Shown here: positions 22,885 through 31,230 of the stretch, one piece after another
How positions within the stretch are numbered: position 1 is the first letter of the stretch
Layout: each line of letters begins with the position of its first letter
DNA from: Pseudonocardia acidicola
GTDB lineage: Bacteria; Actinomycetota; Actinomycetes; Mycobacteriales; Pseudonocardiaceae
Assembly: GCF_012911935.1 (NCBI RefSeq)
Contig: NZ_JAAXLA010000056.1
Coordinates: 1-44,924 of the forward strand
DNA length: 44,924 nucleotides
Direction: 5' to 3'
Translations under genes and position numbers: made by a program
The notes under the pieces: generated by a model
Database searches by the model: none
What the model was told of the DNA's origin: nothing
The model's input: only the letters and a program-made list of their open reading frames with translations

Positions 22885-24270
22885 CTAGAGCGCCTTGAGT
22901 TCCTCGGTCACCTCGACCACCGACTTCTTCGCGTCCCCGAACAGCATCGAGGTCTGCTCGGCGTAGAACAGCGGGTTGTCGATGCCGGCGAAGCCGCTGT
23001 TCATCGAGCGCTTGAGCACGATGACCGACTTGGACTCGTCGACGTTGAGGATCGGCATCCCGTGGATGGGTGAACTCGGGTCGTTGCGCGCGGCCGGGTT
23101 CGTGACGTCGTTCGCCCCGATCACCAGCGTCACGTCGGTGCGGGAGAACTCGTCGTTGACGTCGTCCATCTCCTTGAGCGCGTCGTAGGGAACGTCGGCC
23201 TCGGCGAGCAGCACGTTCATGTGCCCGGGCATCCGGCCGGCCACCGGGTGGATGGCGTACTTGACCTCCACACCCTTGGCCTCGAGCAGCTTGGCCATGT
23301 CCTTGACCGCATGCTGGGCCTGCGCGACGGCCATCCCGTAGCCGGGTACCACGATCACCTGCGAGGCGTAGGCCATCTGGATCGCGGCGTCCGCGGCGCT
23401 GGTCGACTTCACAGTGCGCTCGACGCCGTCCGCCGCGCCGGGCAGCGCGCCGCCGCCGCCGAAGCCACCCGCGACGATCGCCGGGATGGAGCGGTTCATG
23501 GCCTTGGCCATCAGGTTGGTCAGGATGGAACCGGACGCCCCGACGATCATGCCGGCGACGATCATCGCCGTGTTGTTCAGCGCGAGACCGGCGGCGGCCG
23601 CCGACAGCCCGGTGAGCGCGTTGAGCAGTGAGATGACCACGGGCATGTCCGCGCCGCCGATGGGCAGCACCACCATGACGCCCAGGATCGCGGCCAGCAC
23701 CAGCAGCCCGATGATCCACAGCTGCGACGCGCCGCCCATCCCGGCCATCACCGCGCACGCGACGGCGCCGATCAGCAGCGCGCCGTTCACCACCTGCTGC
23801 GCCCTCCCCAGCCCCATCGGGCGGCCGGGCAGGATCTCCTGCAGCTTGCCGAACGCGATCAGCGAACCCCAGAACGAGACCGAGCCGATGATCGCCGCGA
23901 ACAGCGACGCGACGACCACGTAGCCGGGCTCGTCGGCGAACCCGGCGCTGGTGCGGAACTCCGACCACGCGATGAGCGCGACGGCACCGCCGCCGACGCC
24001 GTTGAACAGCGCCACCATCTGCGGCATCGCGGTCATCTTGACCTGCCGCGCCGACGGCACGCCCAGCAGCGTGCCCAGGATCAGCCCGAGGATGATCAGC
24101 AGCCAGTTGTGCATGCCCGGCATCAGCAGCGTCGCCACTACTGCGATGACCATGCCGACCGCGGCGATGTGGTTGCCCCGAACCGCGGTCTTCGGGCCGG
24201 TCAGGCCCATCAGGCCGTAGATGAACAGCGAGAACGCGACGATGTAGAGCAGCGGGATCAGCGTGGTCAT
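22885..24270 (-). CDS. pntB: NAD(P) transhydrogenase beta subunit
   Basis: PntB carries the second membrane part and the NADP(H)-binding domain III of the proton-translocating transhydrogenase, which makes NADPH from NADH at the expense of the proton gradient. The 461 residues hold several membrane helices and a C-terminal soluble domain with VPGYGMAVAQAQHAVKDMA, GRMPGHMNVLLAEADVPYD and VIGANDVTNPAARND, the NADP site. It overlaps pntAb by one base and ends the three-gene operon at the shared terminator. Confidence 0.97.
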   Translation of the reverse strand: MTTLIPLLYIVAFSLFIYGLMGLTGPKTAVRGNHIAAVGMVIAVVATLLMPGMHNWLLIILGLILGTLLGVPSARQVKMTAMPQMVALFNGVGGGAVALIAWSEFRTSAGFADEPGYVVVASLFAAIIGSVSFWGSLIAFGKLQEILPGRPMGLGRAQQVVNGALLIGAVACAVMAGMGGASQLWIIGLLVLAAILGVMVVLPIGGADMPVVISLLNALTGLSAAAAGLALNNTAMIVAGMIVGASGSILTNLMAKAMNRSIPAIVAGGFGGGGALPGAADGVERTVKSTSAADAAIQMAYASQVIVVPGYGMAVAQAQHAVKDMAKLLEAKGVEVKYAIHPVAGRMPGHMNVLLAEADVPYDALKEMDDVNDEFSRTDVTLVIGANDVTNPAARNDPSSPIHGMPILNVDESKSVIVLKRSMNSGFAGIDNPLFYAEQTSMLFGDAKKSVVEVTEELKAL

Positions 24271-24608
24271 CAGCCCTGGACCTTCCCGTTGGCCGAGACC
24301 TTGTCCGCCGCGGGCGCCTCGGGCTTCGACTTGAACATTCCCAGCATCCGGTCGGTGACCAGGAACCCGCCGACCACGTTGATCATGCCGAACGTGATCG
24401 CGATGACCAGGATGATCTGGTCCACGATCGACGGGTTCTCCGCGTGCCCGAGCACGATCAACCCACCCAGCAGCACGATGCCGTGAATCGCGTTCGTGCC
24501 CGACATCAGCGGTGTGTGCAGCGTGTTCGGCACCTTCGAAATGACCGCGAATCCCACGAACCCGGCCAGCACCAGGATCGCGATGTTCGCCAGCAGCCCG
24601 GTCTCCAT
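24270..24608 (-). CDS. pntAb: NAD(P) transhydrogenase alpha subunit, membrane part (PntAb)
   Basis: In the split alpha-subunit form this 112-residue protein supplies the first membrane helices of domain II. The family segment SKVPNTLHTPLMSGTNAIHG and three to four hydrophobic stretches are visible; the C-terminus is a short soluble tail (KPEAPAADKVSANGKVQG). Its ATG overlaps the pntAa stop by one base, and its stop overlaps the pntB ATG by one base, so the three subunits are tightly coupled. Confidence 0.96.
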   Translation of the reverse strand: METGLLANIAILVLAGFVGFAVISKVPNTLHTPLMSGTNAIHGIVLLGGLIVLGHAENPSIVDQIILVIAITFGMINVVGGFLVTDRMLGMFKSKPEAPAADKVSANGKVQG

Positions 24609-25759
24609 CAGTTGCCCTCCTGCGTCGTCTGAGTCGGCTCGCTCGCGCTCGCCTGCGGGGCCGAACGGGTCACACAGGACTTCGCCAGCACCTCGTCGTC
24701 GAAGTTCGGGGTCAGCGCCCCGTGCTCGTCGAGCATGAGTTCCAGCAGCGCCGAGATGTTGCGTGCGTACAGCTCGCTCGCGTGCTCGGGCATGGTCGCC
24801 GGCAGGTTCAGCGGCGACGCGATCGTCACGTCGTGTTTGACGACGACCTCACCGGGCTCGGTCAACTCGCAGTTGCCACCCGATTCCCCGGCCAGGTCGA
24901 CGACCACGCTGCCGGGGCGCATGCCCTTCACGGCCTCGGCCGTCACGAGGGTGGGGGCCGTGCGACCGGGCACCAGTGCGGTGGTGATGACCACATCGAA
25001 CCCGGTGATCGCCTCCTCGAGCCGCTTCTGCTGCTCGGCGCGCTCGGCCTCGGTCAGCTCACGCGCGTAGCCGCCCTCGCCGGCGGCATCGATCCCCAGG
25101 TCCAGCCACTGCGCACCCAGCGAGCGCACCTGGTCGGCCACCTCGGGCCGCACGTCATATCCGGTGGTCCGGGCGCCGAGCCGCTTCGCGGTGGCCAGCG
25201 CCTGCAGGCCGGCCACCCCCACGCCCAGGACCAGCGCCGTCGCCGGCTTCACCGTGCCCGCCGCCGTGGTCAGCATCGGGAAGAATCGCGTCGAGCGCTC
25301 CGCTGCGAGCAGTACCGACTTGTAGCCCGCCACGTTGGCCTGCGAGGACAACGCGTCCATCGACTGCGCCCGGGAGATCCGCGGGATCGACTCCATCGCG
25401 AACGCCTGCACCCCGGCCGAGCGCAACGCCTCGATCGTCTCCGGGGACGTCAGCGGCGCCAGGAACCCGATCAGCGTGGCGTCGCGGCGCAGCCGGGAGA
25501 TCTCCTCGCTCGACGGCGGCGCCACCTTCACCACGACGTCGGCGTCCCACGGGTCTCCGATACTCGCGCCCGCTGCGGTGTACAGCTCGTCGGGCATCAA
25601 TGCGCCCAGACCGGCCCCGGACTCGACGACGACGCGGACGCCGCGTCCGACCAGCTTTTCGACGACCTTCGGAACCAGCGCGACCCGGCGTTCACCCTCA
25701 CCGGTCTCGCGGGGCACACCCACCGTGGTGGGGCGCGGCGCTGCGACTTCTGCACTCAT
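24608..25759 (-). CDS. pntAa: NAD(P) transhydrogenase alpha subunit, NAD-binding part (PntAa)
   Basis: Domain I of the transhydrogenase binds NAD(H) in the cytosol. The 383 residues start MSAEVAAPRPTTVGVPRETG. The alanine dehydrogenase/PNT N-domain (GERRVALVPKVVEKL) is followed by the dinucleotide fold VLGVGVAGLQALATAKRLGA and the mobile-loop region. A short Ser/Thr/Glu-rich C-terminal tail replaces the membrane part, which is encoded by pntAb. The palindrome at 25825-25846 and promoter at 25852-25880 lie just upstream, so this operon is probably under a dedicated repressor. Confidence 0.97.
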   Translation of the reverse strand: MSAEVAAPRPTTVGVPRETGEGERRVALVPKVVEKLVGRGVRVVVESGAGLGALMPDELYTAAGASIGDPWDADVVVKVAPPSSEEISRLRRDATLIGFLAPLTSPETIEALRSAGVQAFAMESIPRISRAQSMDALSSQANVAGYKSVLLAAERSTRFFPMLTTAAGTVKPATALVLGVGVAGLQALATAKRLGARTTGYDVRPEVADQVRSLGAQWLDLGIDAAGEGGYARELTEAERAEQQKRLEEAITGFDVVITTALVPGRTAPTLVTAEAVKGMRPGSVVVDLAGESGGNCELTEPGEVVVKHDVTIASPLNLPATMPEHASELYARNISALLELMLDEHGALTPNFDDEVLAKSCVTRSAPQASASEPTQTTQEGN

Positions 25760-25824
25760 GCGCAGAACTTAGACCAGCGAACGCCCTGGGGGACCGTTCT
25801 TTTCCCCAGGGCTTCGTCACTATT

Positions 25825-25846
25825 AGACAGTACGTGCGTACTGTCT
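25825..25846. promoter_or_regulatory. Perfect palindromic operator at the pntAa start site
   Basis: Arms AGACAGTACG and CGTACTGTCT are exact inverted copies around a central TG, 22 bases in all. The form (GTAC-containing arms, short centre) is like operators of TetR-family repressors. It lies six bases from the likely -10 box, so it covers the expected transcription start of pntAa. The neighbouring bases are AT-richer than the rest of the window. No regulator gene is encoded nearby. Confidence 0.75.
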
Positions 25847-25851
25847 GTGAC

Positions 25852-25880
25852 AGTGTAGCAGGCCCGTCGGCCTCAGTCAG
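25852..25880 (-). promoter_or_regulatory. Likely promoter of pntAa-pntAb-pntB
   Basis: CTGACT (25880-25875) and TACACT (25857-25852) on the minus strand are 17 bases apart. The -35 box overlaps the last codons of map. The -35 is only a partial match (TGAC core), which fits a regulated promoter beside the palindrome at 25825-25846. Confidence 0.5.
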
Positions 25881-26700
25881 CCGGCGCGGTCAGCAGCCAG
25901 GGACCGTCCTCGGTGACCGCCACACTGTGCTCCCAGTGCACGGCCCGGCTGCCGTCGGCGGTGACCACCGTCCAGCCGTCGGCGAGCTCGCGGGTCTCCG
26001 GCTCACCGGCGGTCAGCATCGGCTCCACGGCCAGCGCCATTCCGGGCCGCAGCCGCGGGCCCTGGCCCGGGTCGCCGAAGTTGGGCAGGAACGGGTCCAT
26101 GTGCATGGAGGTGCCGATGCCGTGCCCGCCGTACTCGGCGACGATCCCGTAGTCGGCGCGGTCGCGCAGCGCGGCCTGCTCGGTGGCCACCTGCACCGCG
26201 TGCGAGATGTCGGAGAGCCGCCCGCCCGCCCGCACGGCGGCGATGCCGGCGTGCATCGCGGCTTCGCAGGCGGCCGACAGCGCCAGATCCGCCTCCGAGA
26301 CCGCCCCGATCGGGATGGTGACGGCGGCGTCGCCGTGCCAGCCGTCCACGATCGCGCCGCAGTCGACCGAGATCAGGTCGCCCTCGGTCAGCACCTGCGA
26401 CGCCGACGGGATGCCGTGCACGATCTGCTCGTTCACCGACGCGCAGATGCTCGCCGGGTATCCGTGGTAGCCCAGGAAGGAGGGCACCCCGCCGCCCTCG
26501 CGGATGGTCTGTTCCGCCAGCGCGTCGAGCTCGGCGGTACTGACGCCGGGGCGGGCCAGCTGCTGCACCGCCGCCAGCGTGGTGGCCACCAGCGCACCGG
26601 CGGCCCGCATCGCCTCCAGCTCACCGCGGGACTTGATCTCGATGTCGCGGCCGCGCAGCCGGGCCAGCGCCCCGCGCACACCCCGCCGACCACGGTTCAC
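25873..26700 (-). CDS. map: Type I methionine aminopeptidase
   Basis: MetAP removes the initiator methionine from nascent proteins. The 275 residues start at GTG 26700, with GGGAG seven bases upstream. The five metal ligands are Asp113 (SVDCGA), Asp124 (GDAAVT), His193 (GGHGIG), Glu226 (VEPML) and Glu257 (HWEHSV). His79 in GYHGYPASICASVNE is the conserved active-site histidine. The N-terminal 20 residues are basic. It follows adk by 13 bases, the standard secY-adk-map order, but is followed by the pnt operon instead of infA. Confidence 0.97.
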   Translation of the reverse strand: MNRGRRGVRGALARLRGRDIEIKSRGELEAMRAAGALVATTLAAVQQLARPGVSTAELDALAEQTIREGGGVPSFLGYHGYPASICASVNEQIVHGIPSASQVLTEGDLISVDCGAIVDGWHGDAAVTIPIGAVSEADLALSAACEAAMHAGIAAVRAGGRLSDISHAVQVATEQAALRDRADYGIVAEYGGHGIGTSMHMDPFLPNFGDPGQGPRLRPGMALAVEPMLTAGEPETRELADGWTVVTADGSRAVHWEHSVAVTEDGPWLLTAPAD

Positions 26701-26713
26701 CGCAGCGCTCCCG

Positions 26714-27265
26714 TCATCGTTTGTCGCGCAGCGCGTCCGCCACCCGGTCGGTGATCTCCTCGATGGAGCCGACCGCGTCGACGCTGACCAGCCGGTCGCT
26801 GTAGAAGTCCAGCAGCGGTGCGGTCTCCTCGCGGTAGACCCGCTGCCGGTTCCGGATGACGTCCTCGGTGTCGTCCGATCGGCCGCGGCCCAGCAGCCGC
26901 GCGACGACGACCTCGTCGGAGACCGCGAACTCGACCACCGCATCGAGCGCGGTCCCCTGCTCGCTGAGCAGGCCGGCGAGCGCCTCGGCCTGCGGCACGG
27001 TCCGGGGGAAGCCGTCGAGGATGAAGCCCTTGGCGGCATCCGGCTCCGCGAGCCGGTCACGAACCATGCCGACCGTCACCTCGTCGGGGACCAGGTTGCC
27101 CGCGTCCATGTAGCGCTTCGCCTCGACGCCCAGCGGCGTCTCGTCGCGCAGGTTGGCGCGGAACAGGTCGCCGGTGGAGATGTGCGGAACGTCCAGGCGC
27201 TCGGCCAAACGCTCCGCCTGGGTGCCCTTGCCCGCGCCCGGCGGGCCGACCAGAACGAGTCGCAC
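26714..27265 (-). CDS. adk: Adenylate kinase, short-LID form
   Basis: Adk interconverts ATP plus AMP and two ADP. The P-loop is GPPGAGKGT (residues 7-15), the AMP-binding part includes HISTGDLFR, and FILDGFPRT is the family signature. At 183 residues it lacks the long zinc-binding LID insert of about 30 residues, as in other actinobacteria such as M. tuberculosis. The start is GTG 27265. The 158 bases up to secY contain an imperfect hairpin (GGCCTCC with GGAGGGCC near 27333) but no clear promoter. Confidence 0.97.
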   Translation of the reverse strand: MRLVLVGPPGAGKGTQAERLAERLDVPHISTGDLFRANLRDETPLGVEAKRYMDAGNLVPDEVTVGMVRDRLAEPDAAKGFILDGFPRTVPQAEALAGLLSEQGTALDAVVEFAVSDEVVVARLLGRGRSDDTEDVIRNRQRVYREETAPLLDFYSDRLVSVDAVGSIEEITDRVADALRDKR

Positions 27266-27423
27266 GCGGACCCACCCTCTCTGCTGTTGGTGCTTGCCCT
27301 GCTGTTGCCAGCAACGCTGCCCACGGCCTCCGTCAGTGGAGGGCCTGGGCGGGAGTCGAGATCCTGTCGTCGGCTCGCGCGAACCGGGGGTGGCGACGCC
27401 GTGACGGAGATCCGGCTTCCAGA

Positions 27424-28734
27424 CTAACGCAGGAAGCCTTCGTAGTTGCGCTGCATGAGCTGGCTGTTGATCTGCTTCACGGTGTCCAGACCCACACCGA
27501 CCATGATCAGCACGGCGGTACCGCCGAACGGGAAGTTCTGGTTCTGGCCGGACCCGGTCACGCCGAGGAAGAAGTTCGGCAGCACGGCGATGATGCCCAG
27601 ATACAGGGAACCGGGCAGCGTGATGCGCGAGAGCACGTAGTTCAGGTACTCGGCGGTGGGCCGGCCGGGCCGGATGCCCGGGATGAACCCGCCGAACTTC
27701 TTCATCTCGTCGGCACGCTCGTCCGGGTTGAACGTGATGCCGACGTAGAAGTACGTGAAGAAGATGATCAGCGCGATGTACAGCAGGATGTGCAGCCAGT
27801 TCGACTGATCGACCAGATAGGTCTGCACGAACTGGTAGAACCAGCCGCTCTGGGTCCCGGCCAGCCGTGCGATGAGGTCGGGCAGGTAGAGCAGCGAACT
27901 ACCGAAGATCACCGGGATGACGCCGGCCTGGTTCACCTTGAGCGGCAGGTAGGTCGAGGTGCCCCCGTACATCCGCCGGCCCACCATGCGCTTGGCGTAC
28001 TGCACCGGGATCCGGCGCTGCCCCTGCTCGACGAACACCACGCTCGCGATGATGGCCAGGCCGAAGAAGCAGACACCGGCGAACACCAGCCCGCCGCCGT
28101 TGTTGAGGATGTTCGTGCCCTCGGCCGGGATCCGGTGCGCGATCGAGGCGAAGATCAGCAGCGACATGCCGTTGCCGACGCCGCGCTCGGTGACCTGCTC
28201 GCCGAGCCACATGACGACGGCGGTCCCCGCGGTCATCGTGATGACGATGATCGACAGCGCGTAGACGCTGGAGTCCGGGATGACCGGCAGCGAGCAGTTG
28301 CCGAACAGCTGACCACGATCGGCCAGCGCAACGATGCCCGTGGACTGCAGGATGGCCAGCGCGATGGTCAGGTATCGGGTGTACTGGGTCAGCTTGTTCT
28401 GACCCGACTGCCCTTCCTTCTTCAGCAGCTCGAACCGCGGGATGACGACGGTGAGCAACTGGATGATGATGCTGGCCGTGATGTAGGGCATGATGCCCAG
28501 CGCCAGGATCGACAGCTGGAGCAGCGCGCCGCCGGAGAACAGGTTGATCAGCGCGTAGACGCTGGAGTTGTTGCCGCCCTCGACCTGCCGGATGCACTCC
28601 TGGACGTTCGGATAGGAGACACCGGGCGCCGGGATGTTGGCGCCGAGGCGGTAGATCGCGACGATGCCGAGCGTGAAGAGGATCTTCTTCCGGAGGTCGG
28701 GCGTGGTCAGTGCCGACCGTAAAGCGCTGAGCAC
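27424..28734 (-). CDS. secY: Protein translocase subunit SecY
   Basis: SecY is the channel of the general secretion pathway in the cytoplasmic membrane. From GTG 28734, with AGGAGG nine bases upstream, it has 436 residues (VLSALRSALTTPDLRKKIL); a longer frame to 28794 lacks such a site. Ten membrane helices are expected. Family motifs include GIMPYITASIIIQLL and the cytoplasmic loop FNPDERADEMKKFGGFIPGIRPG. It sits between rplO and adk as usual, 237 bases past rplO. Confidence 0.97.
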   Translation of the reverse strand: MLSALRSALTTPDLRKKILFTLGIVAIYRLGANIPAPGVSYPNVQECIRQVEGGNNSSVYALINLFSGGALLQLSILALGIMPYITASIIIQLLTVVIPRFELLKKEGQSGQNKLTQYTRYLTIALAILQSTGIVALADRGQLFGNCSLPVIPDSSVYALSIIVITMTAGTAVVMWLGEQVTERGVGNGMSLLIFASIAHRIPAEGTNILNNGGGLVFAGVCFFGLAIIASVVFVEQGQRRIPVQYAKRMVGRRMYGGTSTYLPLKVNQAGVIPVIFGSSLLYLPDLIARLAGTQSGWFYQFVQTYLVDQSNWLHILLYIALIIFFTYFYVGITFNPDERADEMKKFGGFIPGIRPGRPTAEYLNYVLSRITLPGSLYLGIIAVLPNFFLGVTGSGQNQNFPFGGTAVLIMVGVGLDTVKQINSQLMQRNYEGFLR

Positions 28735-28971
28735 TCGGTGATCCTCCTGTACTGAGAGGCGTCGTCCGGTTGGAGAACCGACGGGGACCGGCACTGCCCG
28801 GCCCCCGCGGGACGGGTGCAGCGGTGTCCGAACCGCCGGCGCCCGCCCGGCGCCACGCGCAGGGTTCCGGGAGGAACCGAGCGCGGAAAAGACTCTAACA
28901 GCGACGACGCCGCCCGTACGCCCGCCCCGGCAGTGCTACCACGGGGGCGAGGTACGAGCGGCGTGTCGGAC
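28735..28971 (-). other. rplO-secY spacer with small hairpins
   Basis: This 237-base gap holds no gene. GGTTCC and GGAACC (28863-28878, loop GGGA) form a 6-bp hairpin, and GGCGCC-CGCCC-GGCGCC near 28849 forms another. A TAGAGT box on the minus strand near 28900 lacks a matching -35. The gap may carry a secY promoter or an attenuator between the ribosomal and secretion genes. Confidence 0.35.
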
Positions 28972-29418
28972 TCAGAGCTCGGAGACGGAACCGCCGGCGG
29001 CGGTGATCTTCTCGCGGGCGCTGGCGGAGAACGCGTGCGCGCTCACCGTCAGGCTGACCCCGTCGATGTCGCCGTTGCCGAGCACCTTGACGGGCTGGTT
29101 GCGCCGGACGGCGCCGGCCGCGACCAGCTCGTCCACGCCGACCGTGCCGCCCTGGGGGAAGAGCTGGGCCAGGTCGCCGACGTTCACGACCTGGAACTCC
29201 ACCCGGAACCGGTTCTTGAAGCCCTTGAGCTTGGGCAGCCGCATGTGCAGCGGCATCTGCCCGCCCTCGAACGCCGGCGAGACGTTCTTCCGGGCCTTCG
29301 TGCCCTTGGTACCGCGACCGGCGGTCTTGCCCTTGCTGCCCTCACCGCGGCCGACCCGGGTCTTCGCAGTCTTGGCGCCGGGTGCCGGACGCAGGTGGTG
29401 GATCTTGATAGCGCTCAT
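28972..29418 (-). CDS. rplO: 50S ribosomal protein L15
   Basis: L15 is a late-assembly 23S rRNA-binding protein. The 148-residue product begins MSAIKIHHLRPAPGAKTAKT, followed by the glycine- and lysine-rich RNA-binding arm (GRGEGSKGKTAGRGTKG). The globular part contains FEGGQMPLHMRLPKLKGFKN, the family signature. ATG 29418 shares one base with the rpmD stop. It is the last ribosomal gene of the spc operon before secY. Confidence 0.97.
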   Translation of the reverse strand: MSAIKIHHLRPAPGAKTAKTRVGRGEGSKGKTAGRGTKGTKARKNVSPAFEGGQMPLHMRLPKLKGFKNRFRVEFQVVNVGDLAQLFPQGGTVGVDELVAAGAVRRNQPVKVLGNGDIDGVSLTVSAHAFSASAREKITAAGGSVSEL

Positions 29419-29615
29419 CAGGAGCCGACCTCCTCCACCGTCACGAGGTGCCGAACGGTGTTGATCATGCCGCGGACCTGGGGAGTGTCCTCCCGCTCCA
29501 CGGACTGACGGATCTTGCGCAGCCCGAGCGACTGCAGAGTCGCCCGCTGGTTCTGCTTACGACCGATGGTGCTGCGCACCTGGGTGATCTTCAGCTTCTC
29601 CGCCACTGCACTCAC
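29418..29615 (-). CDS. rpmD: 50S ribosomal protein L30
   Basis: L30 is a small 23S rRNA-binding protein. It has 65 residues from GTG 29615, which overlaps the rpsE stop by four bases; a later in-frame GTG (VAEKLKITQ) would also make a complete L30. LKITQVRSTIGRKQNQRATL and LGLRKIRQSVEREDTPQVRG are the usual core. L30 is missing from some bacteria but is normal in actinobacterial spc operons. Confidence 0.96.
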   Translation of the reverse strand: MSAVAEKLKITQVRSTIGRKQNQRATLQSLGLRKIRQSVEREDTPQVRGMINTVRHLVTVEEVGS

Positions 29616-30241
29616 GCCCTCGCGCCCTGGGCGGCGGCCGCACGGGCCCGCATCATCTGCGCCGACGCGACGTCCTCGAGCGGCAGGCCGCGCCGAGCGG
29701 CCACCTCCTCGGGGCGCTGAATCTCCTTCAGCGCCGCGATCGTCGCGTGCACGACGTTGATCGCGTTGTCGCTACCCAGCGACTTCGAGAGCACGTCGTG
29801 GATGCCGGCGCACTCCAGCACCGCACGCACCGGGCCGCCGGCGATGACACCGGTACCCGGGCTGGCCGGACGCAGCAGCACCACACCGGCGGCCGCCTCG
29901 CCCTGCACCCGGTGCACGATCGTGCCGCCGATGCGGGGGACGCGGAAGAAGTTCTTCTTCGCCTCCTCCACACCCTTGGCGATCGCGGCGGGCACCTCCT
30001 TGGCCTTGCCGTAGCCGACGCCGACGAGACCGTCGCCGTCACCCACGATCATCAGCGCGGTGAAGCTGAAGCGCCGACCACCCTTGACGACCTTCGCCAC
30101 CCGGTTGATGGTGACCAGTCGCTCGATGTACGGGGTCTTGTCCTGGGCCGCCCCGCCACGGCCTCCGTCCCGGCGGTCCCGGCGGTCGCCGCTGCGCTCG
30201 CCACCGGGCCCTCCGCCGTCACGCCGTGTACGTCCCGGCAT
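29612..30241 (-). CDS. rpsE: 30S ribosomal protein S5
   Basis: S5 helps control decoding accuracy and mRNA helicase activity at the entry channel. The 209 residues include a Gly/Arg/Asp-rich N-terminal arm (residues 1-35, RRDGGGPGGERSGDRRDRRD), then the S5 domain with ERLVTINRVAKVVKGGRRFS and the C-domain GGPVRAVLECAGIHDVLSKS. The arm is longer than in E. coli but common in actinobacteria. It starts 31 bases after rplR. Confidence 0.97.
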   Translation of the reverse strand: MPGRTRRDGGGPGGERSGDRRDRRDGGRGGAAQDKTPYIERLVTINRVAKVVKGGRRFSFTALMIVGDGDGLVGVGYGKAKEVPAAIAKGVEEAKKNFFRVPRIGGTIVHRVQGEAAAGVVLLRPASPGTGVIAGGPVRAVLECAGIHDVLSKSLGSDNAINVVHATIAALKEIQRPEEVAARRGLPLEDVASAQMMRARAAAAQGARA

Positions 30242-30272
30242 CAGACGTTCCCTTCCATCTTCTCAATCATCA

Positions 30273-30683
30273 TCAGAACTCCAGACCACCCTCGCGGGCG
30301 GCGTCGGCCAGTGCCGCCACCCGGCCGTGGTAGTCGTAGCCACCCCGGTCGAAGACGACGGTCGTGACGCCGGCCTCGCGGGCCCGGGCGGCGAGGAGCT
30401 CGCCGACCTTCGCCGCCTTGGCCTTCTTGTCGCCGTCCAGCGCGCGGACGTCCGCCTCCATCGTCGACGCCGAGACCAGCGTGTGGCCGGCCAGGTCGTC
30501 GATCACCTGGACGAACAGGTGCCGCGAGCTGCGGTTCACGGCCAGCCGCGGCCGCTGCGGGCTGCCGCTGAGCTTCTTGCGCAGCCGGAAGTGCCGGCGC
30601 GCCCGCGAGGTGCGGCGCTGGGCCGACACCTGCGAGCCCATGCGCTTCTTGGCGTTCGCGGAGGTTGTCGTCTCGGCCATCAC
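30273..30683 (-). CDS. rplR: 50S ribosomal protein L18
   Basis: L18 binds 5S rRNA with L5 and L25. The frame gives 136 residues from GTG 30683; the next codon is ATG (30680), so either can be the start, and the GTG overlaps the rplF stop. The basic N-terminal arm (RMGSQVSAQRRTSRARRHFR) precedes the core PRLAVNRSSRHLFVQVID, and the C-terminus VVFDRGGYDYHGRVAALADA is diagnostic. Confidence 0.97.
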   Translation of the reverse strand: MMAETTTSANAKKRMGSQVSAQRRTSRARRHFRLRKKLSGSPQRPRLAVNRSSRHLFVQVIDDLAGHTLVSASTMEADVRALDGDKKAKAAKVGELLAARAREAGVTTVVFDRGGYDYHGRVAALADAAREGGLEF

Positions 30684-31216
30684 TTACCCGTCTTCCCGAC
30701 CTTGCGCCGGATGACCTCGCCGGCGTAGCGCACACCCTTGCCCTTGTACGGGTCGGGCTTGCGCAGCTTGCGGATGTTGGCAGCGACCTCGCCGACCAAC
30801 TGCTTGTCGATACCGGAGATGGAGAAGCGGGTCGGGGTCTCCACCGTGAAGGTGATCCCCGCGGGGGCCTCGACCACCACCGGGTGGCTGTAGCCGAGGG
30901 CGAACTCGAGCGAGGAGCCCTTCAGCGCGACGCGGTAACCGACGCCGTGGATCTCGAGCTTCTTCTCATAACCGGCGGTCACACCGACGACCAGGTTGTT
31001 GACGAGCGTGCGGGACAGGCCGTGGAAGGCCTTGGTCTTGCGCTCGTCGTCCGGGCGCCGGACGACGATGACGCCGTCCTCACGCTCGACGGTGATCGGG
31101 TCGATGACGGTGTGCGACAGGGCGCCCTTGGGCCCCTTCACCGTGACCGTGCGGCCCTCGATGGTGACGTCGACACCCGGGGGAACGGGGATCGGCAGTT
31201 TCCCGATGCGGGACAT
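30680..31216 (-). CDS. rplF: 50S ribosomal protein L6
   Basis: L6 lies at the base of the L7/L12 stalk near the sarcin-ricin loop. The 178 residues start MSRIGKLPIPVPPGVDVTI and end in the family tail KLRKPDPYKGKGVRYAGEVI plus a basic end. Two L6 repeats are visible, around VTVKGPKGALSH and ITFTVETPTRFSISG. It is 14 bases after rpsH and overlaps rplR by four bases. Confidence 0.97.
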   Translation of the reverse strand: MSRIGKLPIPVPPGVDVTIEGRTVTVKGPKGALSHTVIDPITVEREDGVIVVRRPDDERKTKAFHGLSRTLVNNLVVGVTAGYEKKLEIHGVGYRVALKGSSLEFALGYSHPVVVEAPAGITFTVETPTRFSISGIDKQLVGEVAANIRKLRKPDPYKGKGVRYAGEVIRRKVGKTGK

Positions 31217-31230
31217 CGTCTACTCCCCTC

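Noticed and set aside
24630..24650. GAGTCGGC copy inside the 3' end of pntAa
   Set aside because: It is a single core with no 22-base partner and lies within coding sequence, so it is probably chance.
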